A stretch of DNA of 16,309 bases from Bifidobacterium breve (GCA_945861165.1 CAMATO010000016.1:1-16309); one strand, 5' to 3'. Positions 7,654 to 14,479 are shown, numbered from the stretch's first letter. The notes: generated by a model from the sequence alone, not told the origin. Made by a program: numbers and translations.

Positions 7654-7693
7654 CACAAAAAAAGAAGACCGGTATATTTTCCGGTCTTCTTTT
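7654..7693 (-). terminator. Rho-independent terminator after initiator tRNA
   Basis: A perfect 13-bp inverted repeat (7660-7672 with 7681-7693, core AAGACCGG/CCGGTCTT) encloses an 8-base loop. On the minus strand it ends in an unbroken run of seven T. It lies 6 bases past the tRNA 3' end and separates the tRNA from the P450 gene. Confidence 0.85.
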
Positions 7694-7699
7694 CGTAAG

Positions 7700-7773
7700 T
7701 AGCGGGGACAGGATTTGAACCTATGACCTCTGGGTTATGAGCCCAGCGAGCTACCGAGCTGCTCCACCCCGCG
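7700..7773 (-). tRNA. Initiator tRNA-Met (CAU anticodon)
   Basis: A 74-nt cloverleaf folds cleanly: acceptor CGCGGGG/CCCCGCT, D stem GAGC/GCTC, anticodon stem CTGGG/CCCAG around CTCATAA (anticodon complement at 7737-7739), variable loop AGGTC, T arm ATAGG-TTCAAAT-CCTGT, discriminator A73. It is the initiator type because position 1 does not pair (C1 opposite U72), the anticodon stem has three G-C pairs (GGG/CCC), and the D stem has A11-U24. The 3' CCA is not encoded. A possible -10 (TAAGAT, 7786-7791) lies 12 bases upstream. Confidence 0.95.
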
Positions 7774-7785
7774 TCGGTTAACTCA

Positions 7786-7791
7786 ATCTTA
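7786..7791 (-). promoter_or_regulatory. Possible -10 of the initiator tRNA promoter
   Basis: TAAGAT on the minus strand, 12 bases before the tRNA 5' end. No good -35 is seen; at the expected spacing the sequence falls inside the AT-rich palindrome at 7803-7825. Confidence 0.35.
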
Positions 7792-7802
7792 ATGGCAGGC
7801 CA

Positions 7803-7825
7803 ATAACTCAAATGATTTGAGTTAT
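7803..7825. terminator. AT-rich palindrome after the UPF0182 gene
   Basis: An 11-bp perfect inverted repeat (7803-7813 with 7815-7825, core AACTCAAAT) around a single G abuts the UPF0182 stop codon. It may end the UPF0182 transcript, but it has no T-tract and its stem is weak. It also covers the place where the tRNA -35 should be, so an operator is an alternative. Confidence 0.4.
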
Positions 7826-10735
7826 CTAGCGCACAAAACTTGCAGGTGTTATTTTTATCGCACTTGCTGAATTAAGTCGTTTTTGTGCGTCCATTGCTCT
7901 GGCTAATGCATCTTCCAGTTCTTTTTGCGCTTTCCCATATGCGGTGAAATCTCCAATTGCTAGTGCTTTCTTGCCATTAGCAACTGCTTTTTGCATATCA
8001 CTTATTGCGTTCGCTAAATCAGTTTCTGCATTTCCTGTTTCACTTGGGATTTGTGGACTTGGATTGGAATCTGTTTCTGGGTTTGCTGGAACACTTGTTG
8101 TACCAGTTGAAGTTCCAAACAATGCTGTGATCGCGTCTTCTATGTTGTCTTCAAAAACTACATTTGGCCCAAAGGATGCCAGCACTTTTCTAAGCAATGG
8201 ATAACTATCCCCTGCTGTAGCTCGTACATAAACTGGTTCAACATATAACAATCCCCCACCGATTGGTAGAGACAAAAGGTTTCCTAGTTCAACTTCAGAA
8301 CCACCACGTCTTAGCAAAGAAAGTAGTGCGCTTACATCTGGATCTGATTCAAAGTTATTTTGTACTTGCGTTGGTCCTGGAATTGTGGTGTTTCTAGGAA
8401 GTTGCAGAACTCTAATTTTTCCATAATTATTCTTAGGATCACTAGAAACTGCCATGAATGAAGCAAGGGTTTGTCTTCTGGTGGGTGCAAAAGTTGTGGT
8501 TAATGAAAATACTGGTTGTGCATCTCCAGGCATTTGTAATTGCAAGTAATAAGGAGGCTGAGAACTTTGCACACCAGGTCTAGTTGGGTCATTAGGAATT
8601 ACCCAGAAATCTTGACCACCATAAAAAGCTCCTGCGTCTTTGACGTGATATTTACTTAAAATTTCTCTTTGTATTTTAAATAAATCTTCAGGATATCTAA
8701 CATGATCTGCCACTGCAGCAGGCATTGCTGATCGAGGTTTCACTGTTCCCGGAAATGCTTTTGCCCAAGATTTTAAGATTGGTTCAGTATCATCCCAAGC
8801 ATAAATTGAAACAGTTCCGTCATAGGCATCCACTGTTGCTTTAACCGAATTTCTTACGTAGTTAACGGAAGTTGCAGCTTGAGCTCTTAAAGCAGTTGAG
8901 GTTTGAGTAACGGAGTCAGCTGTTGCAGAATCTAAACTTGTTCTAGTTGAATAAGGATAATAATTTGTTGAAGTATAGCCATCAAGAATCCAAACAATCT
9001 TTCCCTCAATTACAGCTGGGTAAGGATCACTATCAAGGGTTAGCCAAGGTGCAACTCTTTGCACTCTTTCTCCAGGATCTCTGTAATACAAAACTTTAGA
9101 ATCATTATTTACCAAATTAGAAAGAATGATATTTATTTCTTGATACTTCAGTGCATATAAAGCTCTATTGAAGAAGTTACCTATCGCAACTCCCCCGGTT
9201 CCGGCATAAGTGTTATTTGCTTGACCATTAGCACTGGTGTCATCTGGATAATCTAATTCGCGTGGATCACTACCGGCTGCTCCACCAACAATTGAGTAAT
9301 TCGGAGAATTTTCACCAAAATAGATTCGAGGTTCAGCTATCTTTAAAGAACCTTTAGTTGGGATATCACTAGTTGTGAAATCTGGTTCTCCATCAATTTT
9401 TACCGCATTATCTTTTGCTGTAACCACACCAAATCCATGTGTATAAACAAGATGAGAGTTAATCCAATTTCTTTGCGCACTTGGAATTCCGGCCAAATTG
9501 ATTTCGCGGGCCGCAATGATCGTTCCTTGATTTGAACCATTAATTGCATAACGATCAATATCTAGTGTGTCAGCGAAACTGTAGAAACCTCTGATTTGTT
9601 GCAATTGATTAAAAGTGGGCGAAAGTAGTGCTGGATCCATTAATCGAATTTTTTCAATGGTTCCTGTTTGTTGTGAAATTATTTCTGCACTTGGTTCAGT
9701 GCTAGCTGCATAATCTGAAATTTCCACATCAGCTAGACCATAAGCCGCTCTAGTGGATTCAATAGATTTTTGTATGTAAGGAGCTTCCTTATCAGCTTCA
9801 CTTGGTTTAACCACAAACTGTTGAATAACGGTTGTGTAAACCCCACCGATCAATATTCCAGTGATAAGCAATGCACCAATTCCAATATTAGGAATAAACC
9901 ATTGTCTTCTAAAAGCATTTATTATAAATAAGACTGCCACAATTAAAGATAAGTACATCATTAAAGACTTAGCTGGTAAAACTGCGTTCACATCTGCATA
10001 TTTTAAGCCGACTAATAATGAATCTTGCTTAAGCGCTAAACCAAATCTGTCTAACCAATAAGCAAATGCTTTTAAGGTAAACAGTAAAGCAACTAAAACA
10101 GATATTTGTGATTGCGCAAACTTTGTAGCTTTTTGACCTGGTGATTGTAGTGTTATGCCGCCGTAAATATAGTGAATGATTCCACTTGCTACACCTGACA
10201 AAATAATTGTGCTAATTCCAAAAGTAACAAGATTTCTATAAAGCGGATAATCAAAAATAAAGAAACTTATATCAATTCCAAATTGCGGATCTTTAACCCC
10301 AAATGGAACAGAGTTCAGTCTTTGAATCCAATTTCGCCACTCAGCTGATGCTGATCCTCCGGCCAGAAATCCTAAAAGAATTGGTCCAAAGATAAATACT
10401 GATTTACGGATGGGATCTAGTGCTTCTCTGTATCTTTGCAAGGAAACTTGATCAGGAGTGACCGATGCATACATTGGTCTGTACTTGTAGGCAAGGTAAA
10501 CATTGAGCCAGATGATGAAACCAGTTATGGCAGCAAAAAATATGAATAAACCAATTCTCCAGGCCAAGACTGTGACATAAACATTTTGTGCATTAACGGA
10601 TTTGTACCACAGCCAATCTGTGTAATAACCGGTCAAACTCATCAAAGCTATGAATAGGGCACCTAGTGAAACTAAAAGATAAGTATTTTTATTCTTTGGC
10701 CGATTGAAGGCAAAATCCGGACGAGGAAAGCTCAT
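7826..10735 (-). CDS. UPF0182 family large membrane protein
   Basis: 969-aa integral membrane protein of the UPF0182 family (actinobacterial relatives include M. tuberculosis Rv3193c). Seven hydrophobic segments are visible at about 19-38, 55-83, 112-128, 165-191, 208-228, 256-275 and 283-303. A large, presumably extracytoplasmic region of about 600 residues follows. The tail has a Pro/Ser/Thr-rich linker (about 880-905) and a final Ala/Lys/Glu-rich helix (about 910-960) likely to form a coiled coil. No catalytic motif is known to me and the function is unknown. The ATG at 10735 is supported by TATTGT 6 bases upstream. It lies 76 bp after the PDZ protease gene on the same strand, as I recall for Rv3194c-Rv3193c. 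Confidence 0.92.
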   Translation of the reverse strand: MSFPRPDFAFNRPKNKNTYLLVSLGALFIALMSLTGYYTDWLWYKSVNAQNVYVTVLAWRIGLFIFFAAITGFIIWLNVYLAYKYRPMYASVTPDQVSLQRYREALDPIRKSVFIFGPILLGFLAGGSASAEWRNWIQRLNSVPFGVKDPQFGIDISFFIFDYPLYRNLVTFGISTIILSGVASGIIHYIYGGITLQSPGQKATKFAQSQISVLVALLFTLKAFAYWLDRFGLALKQDSLLVGLKYADVNAVLPAKSLMMYLSLIVAVLFIINAFRRQWFIPNIGIGALLITGILIGGVYTTVIQQFVVKPSEADKEAPYIQKSIESTRAAYGLADVEISDYAASTEPSAEIISQQTGTIEKIRLMDPALLSPTFNQLQQIRGFYSFADTLDIDRYAINGSNQGTIIAAREINLAGIPSAQRNWINSHLVYTHGFGVVTAKDNAVKIDGEPDFTTSDIPTKGSLKIAEPRIYFGENSPNYSIVGGAAGSDPRELDYPDDTSANGQANNTYAGTGGVAIGNFFNRALYALKYQEINIILSNLVNNDSKVLYYRDPGERVQRVAPWLTLDSDPYPAVIEGKIVWILDGYTSTNYYPYSTRTSLDSATADSVTQTSTALRAQAATSVNYVRNSVKATVDAYDGTVSIYAWDDTEPILKSWAKAFPGTVKPRSAMPAAVADHVRYPEDLFKIQREILSKYHVKDAGAFYGGQDFWVIPNDPTRPGVQSSQPPYYLQLQMPGDAQPVFSLTTTFAPTRRQTLASFMAVSSDPKNNYGKIRVLQLPRNTTIPGPTQVQNNFESDPDVSALLSLLRRGGSEVELGNLLSLPIGGGLLYVEPVYVRATAGDSYPLLRKVLASFGPNVVFEDNIEDAITALFGTSTGTTSVPANPETDSNPSPQIPSETGNAETDLANAISDMQKAVANGKKALAIGDFTAYGKAQKELEDALARAMDAQKRLNSASAIKITPASFVR

Positions 10736-10741
10736 ATTTCG

Positions 10742-10771
10742 ACAATACGAAACAAGTTATTGTTCGTCCAA
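10742..10771 (-). promoter_or_regulatory. Leaderless promoter of the UPF0182 gene
   Basis: On the minus strand there is a -35-like TTGGAC (10766-10771), an 18-base spacer, a -10 TATTGT (10742-10747), then 6 bases and the ATG at 10735. No Shine-Dalgarno sequence is present, so transcription probably starts at the ATG. The gene therefore has its own promoter although it follows the PDZ protease gene. Confidence 0.5.
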
Positions 10772-10811
10772 TCGGGGTTAATTTGTGGGAGAAATATCCC
10801 TAAATCTCGAC

Positions 10812-11894
10812 TTATTGGCAAGTCTCTAAACCTTGAATACCACCGGATTTAGTGAATTTCTCTATGGCGCTAAGCGCCTCTGCCAGATTTGAAACTGCGA
10901 CCACCGGCATTGATTTGTAGTAATCACTAGTCACTTCATCACAATTATCTAACGGGGCTAAAAATAATTGGGCACCACTTTTTTTAGCCCCTTCGAGTTT
11001 CTGTCTTATGCCACCAATGGGTCCAACTTCGCTCAAGTAATTAATTGTTCCCGTACCAGCAATTATTTTTCCACCTGTTAAATCATTTATGGTTAGTTCA
11101 TCAATAATTCCTAAAGTAAGCATCAATCCCGCACTTGGTCCACCCACTTCTGCTACTCCAAAGTTAAAGTCGTAAGGCGGATCTATCCTTGGCCCAATTG
11201 AAATACCAATAGAAGCTTTTTTTGTATCAGATTTTAATTCTGTTGCGACTACTGTTACTTCCAATTTTTTTAGGTTACGAGATAATGTTAAATTAATTTT
11301 TTCATTTGGTTGATGCACTTGTACATACTTAACAACGTCACTGGCTGTTTTGACTTCTTTGTTATCAACGCTTATCACAATATCTCCAGGCTCAATAATT
11401 CCATCGCTTGGTGAATCAACCACCACGCTATCTACTACAACATTCATGGTGACAGGAATTTTAAGATAACTTAAAGCTACTGCAATAGCATCAGTTTGGG
11501 AATTTGAAAAAGCCCGTTCGTTTTCCTGCCTTATTTTTTCTGGATCAATAATCTCTGGATAAAGATCCCTAGTTGGAACAATTGCTTCGGTTGGATTTAT
11601 CCAAGCAGAAATTGCATCAACTAAAACAAGTCGACCAAAGGGGCCACCTGTTTCTGAGACGGTTGTGAAATTGAGCTCACCCTTTGAAGCATAAGTTTCA
11701 ACTCCGCTAATTGAAATAACTTCTTTATCCATTTCTATGCCCACTGTGTTGAAAAGTGGACCCGCAGAAATCTTTATGAAGGGAACTGGAATTAGTAATA
11801 ATGCGCTAATTAGTAAAACGACTACCAGAGTGGGAGTTATTCTATTTAATGCACTCAGTTTTGATTTCTTTTTATTCGTTGTTTTTTTTATCAT
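10812..11894 (-). CDS. YlbL-like PDZ and Lon-type (S16) membrane protease
   Basis: 360-aa membrane-anchored serine protease. A basic N-terminus and one membrane helix (about 21-42) lead to an outward-facing part. The PDZ domain spans about 148-218 (PSDGIIEPGDIV at 162-173). The Lon-type proteolytic domain follows, with Ser254 in GGPSAG (251-256) and Lys299 in GGIRQKLEGA as the Ser-Lys dyad. Both catalytic residues are present, so it should be active. There is no ATPase domain. The segment IVPTRDLYP (105-113) is shared with actinobacterial relatives such as Rv3194c. Its start lies within the 3' end of a small membrane protein gene (23-bp overlap), so the two are probably one transcript. Substrates are unknown. 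Confidence 0.92.
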   Translation of the reverse strand: MIKKTTNKKKSKLSALNRITPTLVVVLLISALLLIPVPFIKISAGPLFNTVGIEMDKEVISISGVETYASKGELNFTTVSETGGPFGRLVLVDAISAWINPTEAIVPTRDLYPEIIDPEKIRQENERAFSNSQTDAIAVALSYLKIPVTMNVVVDSVVVDSPSDGIIEPGDIVISVDNKEVKTASDVVKYVQVHQPNEKINLTLSRNLKKLEVTVVATELKSDTKKASIGISIGPRIDPPYDFNFGVAEVGGPSAGLMLTLGIIDELTINDLTGGKIIAGTGTINYLSEVGPIGGIRQKLEGAKKSGAQLFLAPLDNCDEVTSDYYKSMPVVAVSNLAEALSAIEKFTKSGGIQGLETCQ

Positions 11895-12057
11895 TATTTC
11901 TTGGCATTGGCCTGGTCATGGCGTCTCTGAAGTCGGTTAATAGTGACATCCCTTTATGGGCATTAGCTGGTCTAGTGGTTCTGTATTTGATTTTTAAATA
12001 AATTGTGGCCCACAGCCCAGCGATTACTGGAATTAGGAGCCAAATAAGTACCTTCAT
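11872..12057 (-). CDS. Small single-pass membrane protein
   Basis: 61-aa protein with one N-terminal membrane helix (about 3-22, rich in Ile, Leu and Trp) and a charged cytoplasmic-looking tail containing LTDFRDAMTRP. I do not recognise a named family. It is probably real: TAGTCT sits exactly 6 bases before the ATG (leaderless pattern), it fills the space between the PDZ protease and the divergent DUF2342 gene, and it overlaps the protease start by 23 bp. Coupled expression suggests it may work with the membrane protease, which is inference only. Confidence 0.65.
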   Translation of the reverse strand: MKVLIWLLIPVIAGLWATIYLKIKYRTTRPANAHKGMSLLTDFRDAMTRPMPRNNDKKNNE

Positions 12058-12063
12058 GCAGCA

Positions 12064-12069
12064 AGACTA
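12064..12069 (-). promoter_or_regulatory. Leaderless -10 for small membrane protein and protease unit
   Basis: TAGTCT on the minus strand followed by 6 bases and the ATG at 12057, with no Shine-Dalgarno sequence. It would drive both the 61-aa protein and the PDZ protease. Confidence 0.45.
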
Positions 12070-12114
12070 CGGCCAGTCGCGAGATACTTAAGTATTCGCA
12101 TTGCATGAATAATT

Positions 12115-13368
12115 GTGAGGTGTCCCATAGATCCAGCAGAAATTGGCAAACTTTTAAGCCAACTTGGACAAATGATGCAAGGTGCAGGAAATGCCCCAGT
12201 GGGCTGGGATGCTGCTGTAAATATGGCGCGCACAAACATTGTGCAAGCAGGAGATCCAAGTCTTAGCGATTCTGAAAAAAAAGTAGTTAACACCAATGTT
12301 CAATTAGCTCAAACCTGGTTAAACGGTGTCACCTCAGTTCCGGCTGCTTCTTCGAGTAGTAAAGCGTGGTGTCGAAGTGAGTGGATTGAGGAAACTGTTG
12401 ATACTTGGAAAAAAATAGTTGATCCAGTTGCCCAACGTGTACAAAATTCAATGAATAATTCTTTACCAAACCTTCCTGGCATGGACGAATCTCAGCAGGA
12501 AATACTTAAGCCCTTACTGGCAGCCTTAAAGCCCATGTCAGCAGCAATGTTTTCCATGCAAATTAGTAACGGAATAGCGGCTTTGTCTAGCGAAGTGCTT
12601 TGTTTAACAGATATTGGAATTCCCCTCGGCGACACAACAACTCCTGCCCTGATCCCCCGAAATATTAAAGATTTTGCATCGGGATTGCAAATAAATGAAT
12701 CAGAAATCATCGCATTTATATCGCTCAGAGAAAGCGCTGCGTCAAGATTGTTTTCAAGTGTCACCTGGCTTGCCCCAACCTTGTTAGATGCAATTGAAGA
12801 ATACTCATCTCAAATAAATGTTGATAATAATAAAATTGCCGAAATGATGAGTCAAATTGATCCCACAAATCCTAACTCAATTCAGGAAGCTTTATCTGGT
12901 GGTTTATTTGAACCACAAATTAACAAAACTCAAAGCGCTGCCTTAATCAGAATTGAAAGACTTTTAGCTTTAATTGAAGGTTGGGTTTATGAAGTGGTAA
13001 ACATTGCAGCCTTAGGCAGACTTCCAGGAATAGGTTCAATGCAAGAAGCAATGATCAGAAGAAGAGCCGTTGGTGGCCCGGCAGAAAAAACTTTCGGTGC
13101 ACTAATTGGATTAGAACTTAGACCTAAATTGATTCGAGAAGCAGCAGATTTTTGGAGCAAACAAACATTAACTTTTGGTACGAATGTACGCGACAATTTA
13201 TGGAATCATCCAGACTTACTACCAAGTATAGAAGATTTACAAGATCCTGAATTCTTTAATAGAATTCAAGCCCCGCTTGATATTTCCGCATTAGATTCGG
13301 CAGGAATTGCACCTAAAGAACCTGATTCCCAAACCGATGATGGCAATTCATCAAGCGCATCTAAGTAG
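12115..13368 (+). CDS. DUF2342 (Zincin_2) family protein, histidine-poor
   Basis: 417-aa protein similar over its whole length to actinobacterial DUF2342 proteins such as Rv3195: LGQMMQGAGNAPV (17-29), AQTWLNG (65-71), LTDIGIPLG (164-172), GWVYEVV (289-295), RRRAVGGPAEKTFGALIGLELRP (315-337) and WNHPDLLP (363-370). Relatives are annotated as zinc-dependent metalloproteases or hydrolases, but this copy has one histidine in all (His365) and no HExxH. The segment LRESAASRLFSSVTWL (204-219) lines up with a His-containing stretch in relatives as I recall them. It lacks the Gly-rich N-terminal extension of mycobacterial members. The GTG at 12115 is the first usable start after an in-frame TGA at 12106; a later start is possible. 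Its 3' end overlaps the convergent metallopeptidase gene by 103 bp. Confidence 0.85.
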   Translation: MRCPIDPAEIGKLLSQLGQMMQGAGNAPVGWDAAVNMARTNIVQAGDPSLSDSEKKVVNTNVQLAQTWLNGVTSVPAASSSSKAWCRSEWIEETVDTWKKIVDPVAQRVQNSMNNSLPNLPGMDESQQEILKPLLAALKPMSAAMFSMQISNGIAALSSEVLCLTDIGIPLGDTTTPALIPRNIKDFASGLQINESEIIAFISLRESAASRLFSSVTWLAPTLLDAIEEYSSQINVDNNKIAEMMSQIDPTNPNSIQEALSGGLFEPQINKTQSAALIRIERLLALIEGWVYEVVNIAALGRLPGIGSMQEAMIRRRAVGGPAEKTFGALIGLELRPKLIREAADFWSKQTLTFGTNVRDNLWNHPDLLPSIEDLQDPEFFNRIQAPLDISALDSAGIAPKEPDSQTDDGNSSSASK

Positions 13369-13847
13369 CCTTCTGCTTTTTCTTTTTTCTCAAATGTTTT
13401 CATGAACGCATCAAAATCTTTTCCATGATCATTTACTACTAAATGAACAAGTTCATGTAATAAAACGTAATCCAAAACATATTGCGGCATTCCTTGTAAA
13501 CGTGAAGTTATTCTGATTGTGCCTTCTAGTGGGGTGCAAATTCCCCAAGTGGAACTCAAACGAGTTGACCAGGCAACTGATTTTGGGTCAGCTTGAGAAA
13601 ATAAATATGTGGCAGATAATTCTTGAGCTCTTTTAAATAATTGCTCATCAGAAAAATAAGCTCGAGGATCTCTTTGGTCCATGCGGGTAATCAAATCGCG
13701 AGCAAGTTGTTCTATTTCAGAAATACTCATTCGAAGTGGGACGTTTAATACAGTTTTATTTCCTTCTCGTGCAGCTGAAACTGTCCTTTTACGTTTACTT
13801 GAGCGCCTAACTTCCACATTAGGTGGCAAGTTCATCGCTTTAGGCAT
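13266..13847 (-). CDS. YgjP-like/M48-type metallopeptidase
   Basis: 193-aa predicted zinc peptidase. The HExxH motif is HELVH (131-135), with a likely third ligand His141 (HExxH-x5-H) followed by GKDFDAFM, the pattern of YgjP/DUF45-like minigluzincins. WGICTP (101-106) matches the family's WGSC strand. There is no signal peptide, so it should act in the cytoplasm; the substrate is unknown. TAACGT 7 bases before the ATG suggests a leaderless start; Met5 is an alternative. The last 35 or so codons (after KAEGYLDAL) are low-complexity and lie opposite the similarly low-complexity 3' end of the DUF2342 gene, so this tail may be a dispensable extension. Confidence 0.87.
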   Translation of the reverse strand: MPKAMNLPPNVEVRRSSKRKRTVSAAREGNKTVLNVPLRMSISEIEQLARDLITRMDQRDPRAYFSDEQLFKRAQELSATYLFSQADPKSVAWSTRLSSTWGICTPLEGTIRITSRLQGMPQYVLDYVLLHELVHLVVNDHGKDFDAFMKTFEKKEKAEGYLDALDELPSSVWESGSLGAIPAESNAEISSGA

Positions 13848-13854
13848 GAATTTA

Positions 13855-13860
13855 ACGTTA
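13855..13860 (-). promoter_or_regulatory. Leaderless -10 for the metallopeptidase gene
   Basis: TAACGT on the minus strand, then 7 bases and the ATG at 13847, with no Shine-Dalgarno sequence. The same hexamer precedes pdtaS. Confidence 0.4.
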
Positions 13861-13877
13861 GGGGTTAAAACTATTTT

Positions 13878-14005
13878 TTATCCACAAACACTCTCAAGTA
13901 AACCTGCAGTTCAGAGCCCTTATTCATTCTGAAACTTTTTGTTACCCACATCTTTATCCCCAGGTTATGTACCCTTTTACCCACAGAGTGAACAGTTAAT
14001 CCACA
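13878..14005 (+). repeat. Cluster of DnaA-box-like 9-mers in a gene-free stretch
   Basis: Five same-direction copies of a TTATCCACA-like 9-mer: TTATCCACA (13878-13886, perfect), TTACCCACA (13942-13950), TTATCCCCA (13954-13962), TTACCCACA (13977-13985) and TAATCCACA (13997-14005), each imperfect one with a single change. The stretch is AT-rich and starts 30 bp upstream of the metallopeptidase gene. No dnaA or dnaN is in the window, so calling it the origin is not supported; a DnaA-titrating or reactivating site, or DnaA control of the flanking genes, is possible. Confidence 0.5.
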
Positions 14006-14132
14006 ACATCATCAACAGGCACGTTTGACGCACACACCAATCGTGGCATAACTTTCCACTACTGACACCGCTGGGAAAACGTCTAGTTCATTTTATGTAT
14101 CTGGGGAAAGTGCATAAAGTCTGAATTTGGCT

Positions 14133-14272
14133 GTGGCCCAGCGGTTTCACCATTTCAATCCCCCCTCGGGCTACTTGTCTGGTTTGTGAGGGATTGTGCT
14201 CAATAATTCGGCGTGGCACGCTTAAAACCGCCCTCACCGGCCCCTGATACGCCTAGGGTTACTGATGCGTGG
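14133..14272 (+). other. GC-richer, possibly structured leader before DUF5679
   Basis: This gene-free block is clearly GC-richer than the AT-rich spacer to its left. It can form a 7-bp stem GTGGCCC (14133-14139)/GGGCTAC (14168-14174, one G-U pair), a 7-bp stem GTGAGGG (14186-14192)/CCCTCAC (14231-14237) that encloses a small GCGT-GGC-ACGC hairpin (14211-14221), and a weaker third pairing ACGC/GCGT with CCC/GGG (about 14241-14272). I recognise no known riboswitch or small RNA. It may be a structured 5' leader of the 52-aa zinc-ribbon gene or a separate small RNA. The evidence is base pairing only. Confidence 0.35.
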
Positions 14273-14303
14273 GAATAATCCTGCGCGATCGCAAGGAGGA
14301 CAC

Positions 14304-14462
14304 ATGGCCGGAGAGGCATATACAGGCGAAGCGTACTGCGTGAAGTGCAAAGCCAAGCGCGAATTCACTGGTGAAGTTCACGAAACTAATGGCCGTCGCA
14401 TGGCCAAAGGAATTTGCCCAACCTGCGGCACCAAGGTGACCCGCATCCTCGGCAAAGCGTAA
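14304..14462 (+). CDS. Small zinc-ribbon protein, DUF5679
   Basis: 52-aa protein with two CxxC pairs (Cys12/Cys15 and Cys38/Cys41), a zinc-ribbon arrangement, in the order seen in the small actinobacterial DUF5679 family (AYCVKCKAKR, then CPTCGTKVTRILGK). The function is unknown; size and charge fit a nucleic-acid or ribosome-associated role, which is inference. The ATG at 14304 is chosen because AAGGAGG (14293-14299), the strongest Shine-Dalgarno sequence in the window, lies 4 bases upstream. An in-frame ATG at 14265 would place it inside the gene. The coding sequence is GC-richer than its neighbours, suggesting high expression. A strong hairpin follows. Confidence 0.88.
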   Translation: MAGEAYTGEAYCVKCKAKREFTGEVHETNGRRMAKGICPTCGTKVTRILGKA

Positions 14463-14479
14463 AGACAGCAGACGTCTTC

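Noticed and set aside
7654..7773. Genomic-island attachment site at the tRNA gene
   Set aside because: No integrase, no repeated tRNA end and no compositional shift nearby.
12054..12296. Minus-strand open frames overlapping the start of the DUF2342 gene
   Set aside because: They lie in the shadow of a conserved protein and have no start signals or family likeness.
14133..14174. 6C RNA motif, because of a CCCCCC run
   Set aside because: The motif needs two hairpins each with a C-rich loop. Only one C run is present, at the side of a long loop.
13848..14303. Replication origin oriC
   Set aside because: DnaA-like boxes are present, but dnaA, dnaN, gyrB and rpmH are absent and no clear DNA-unwinding element was identified. 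It is reported only as a box cluster.
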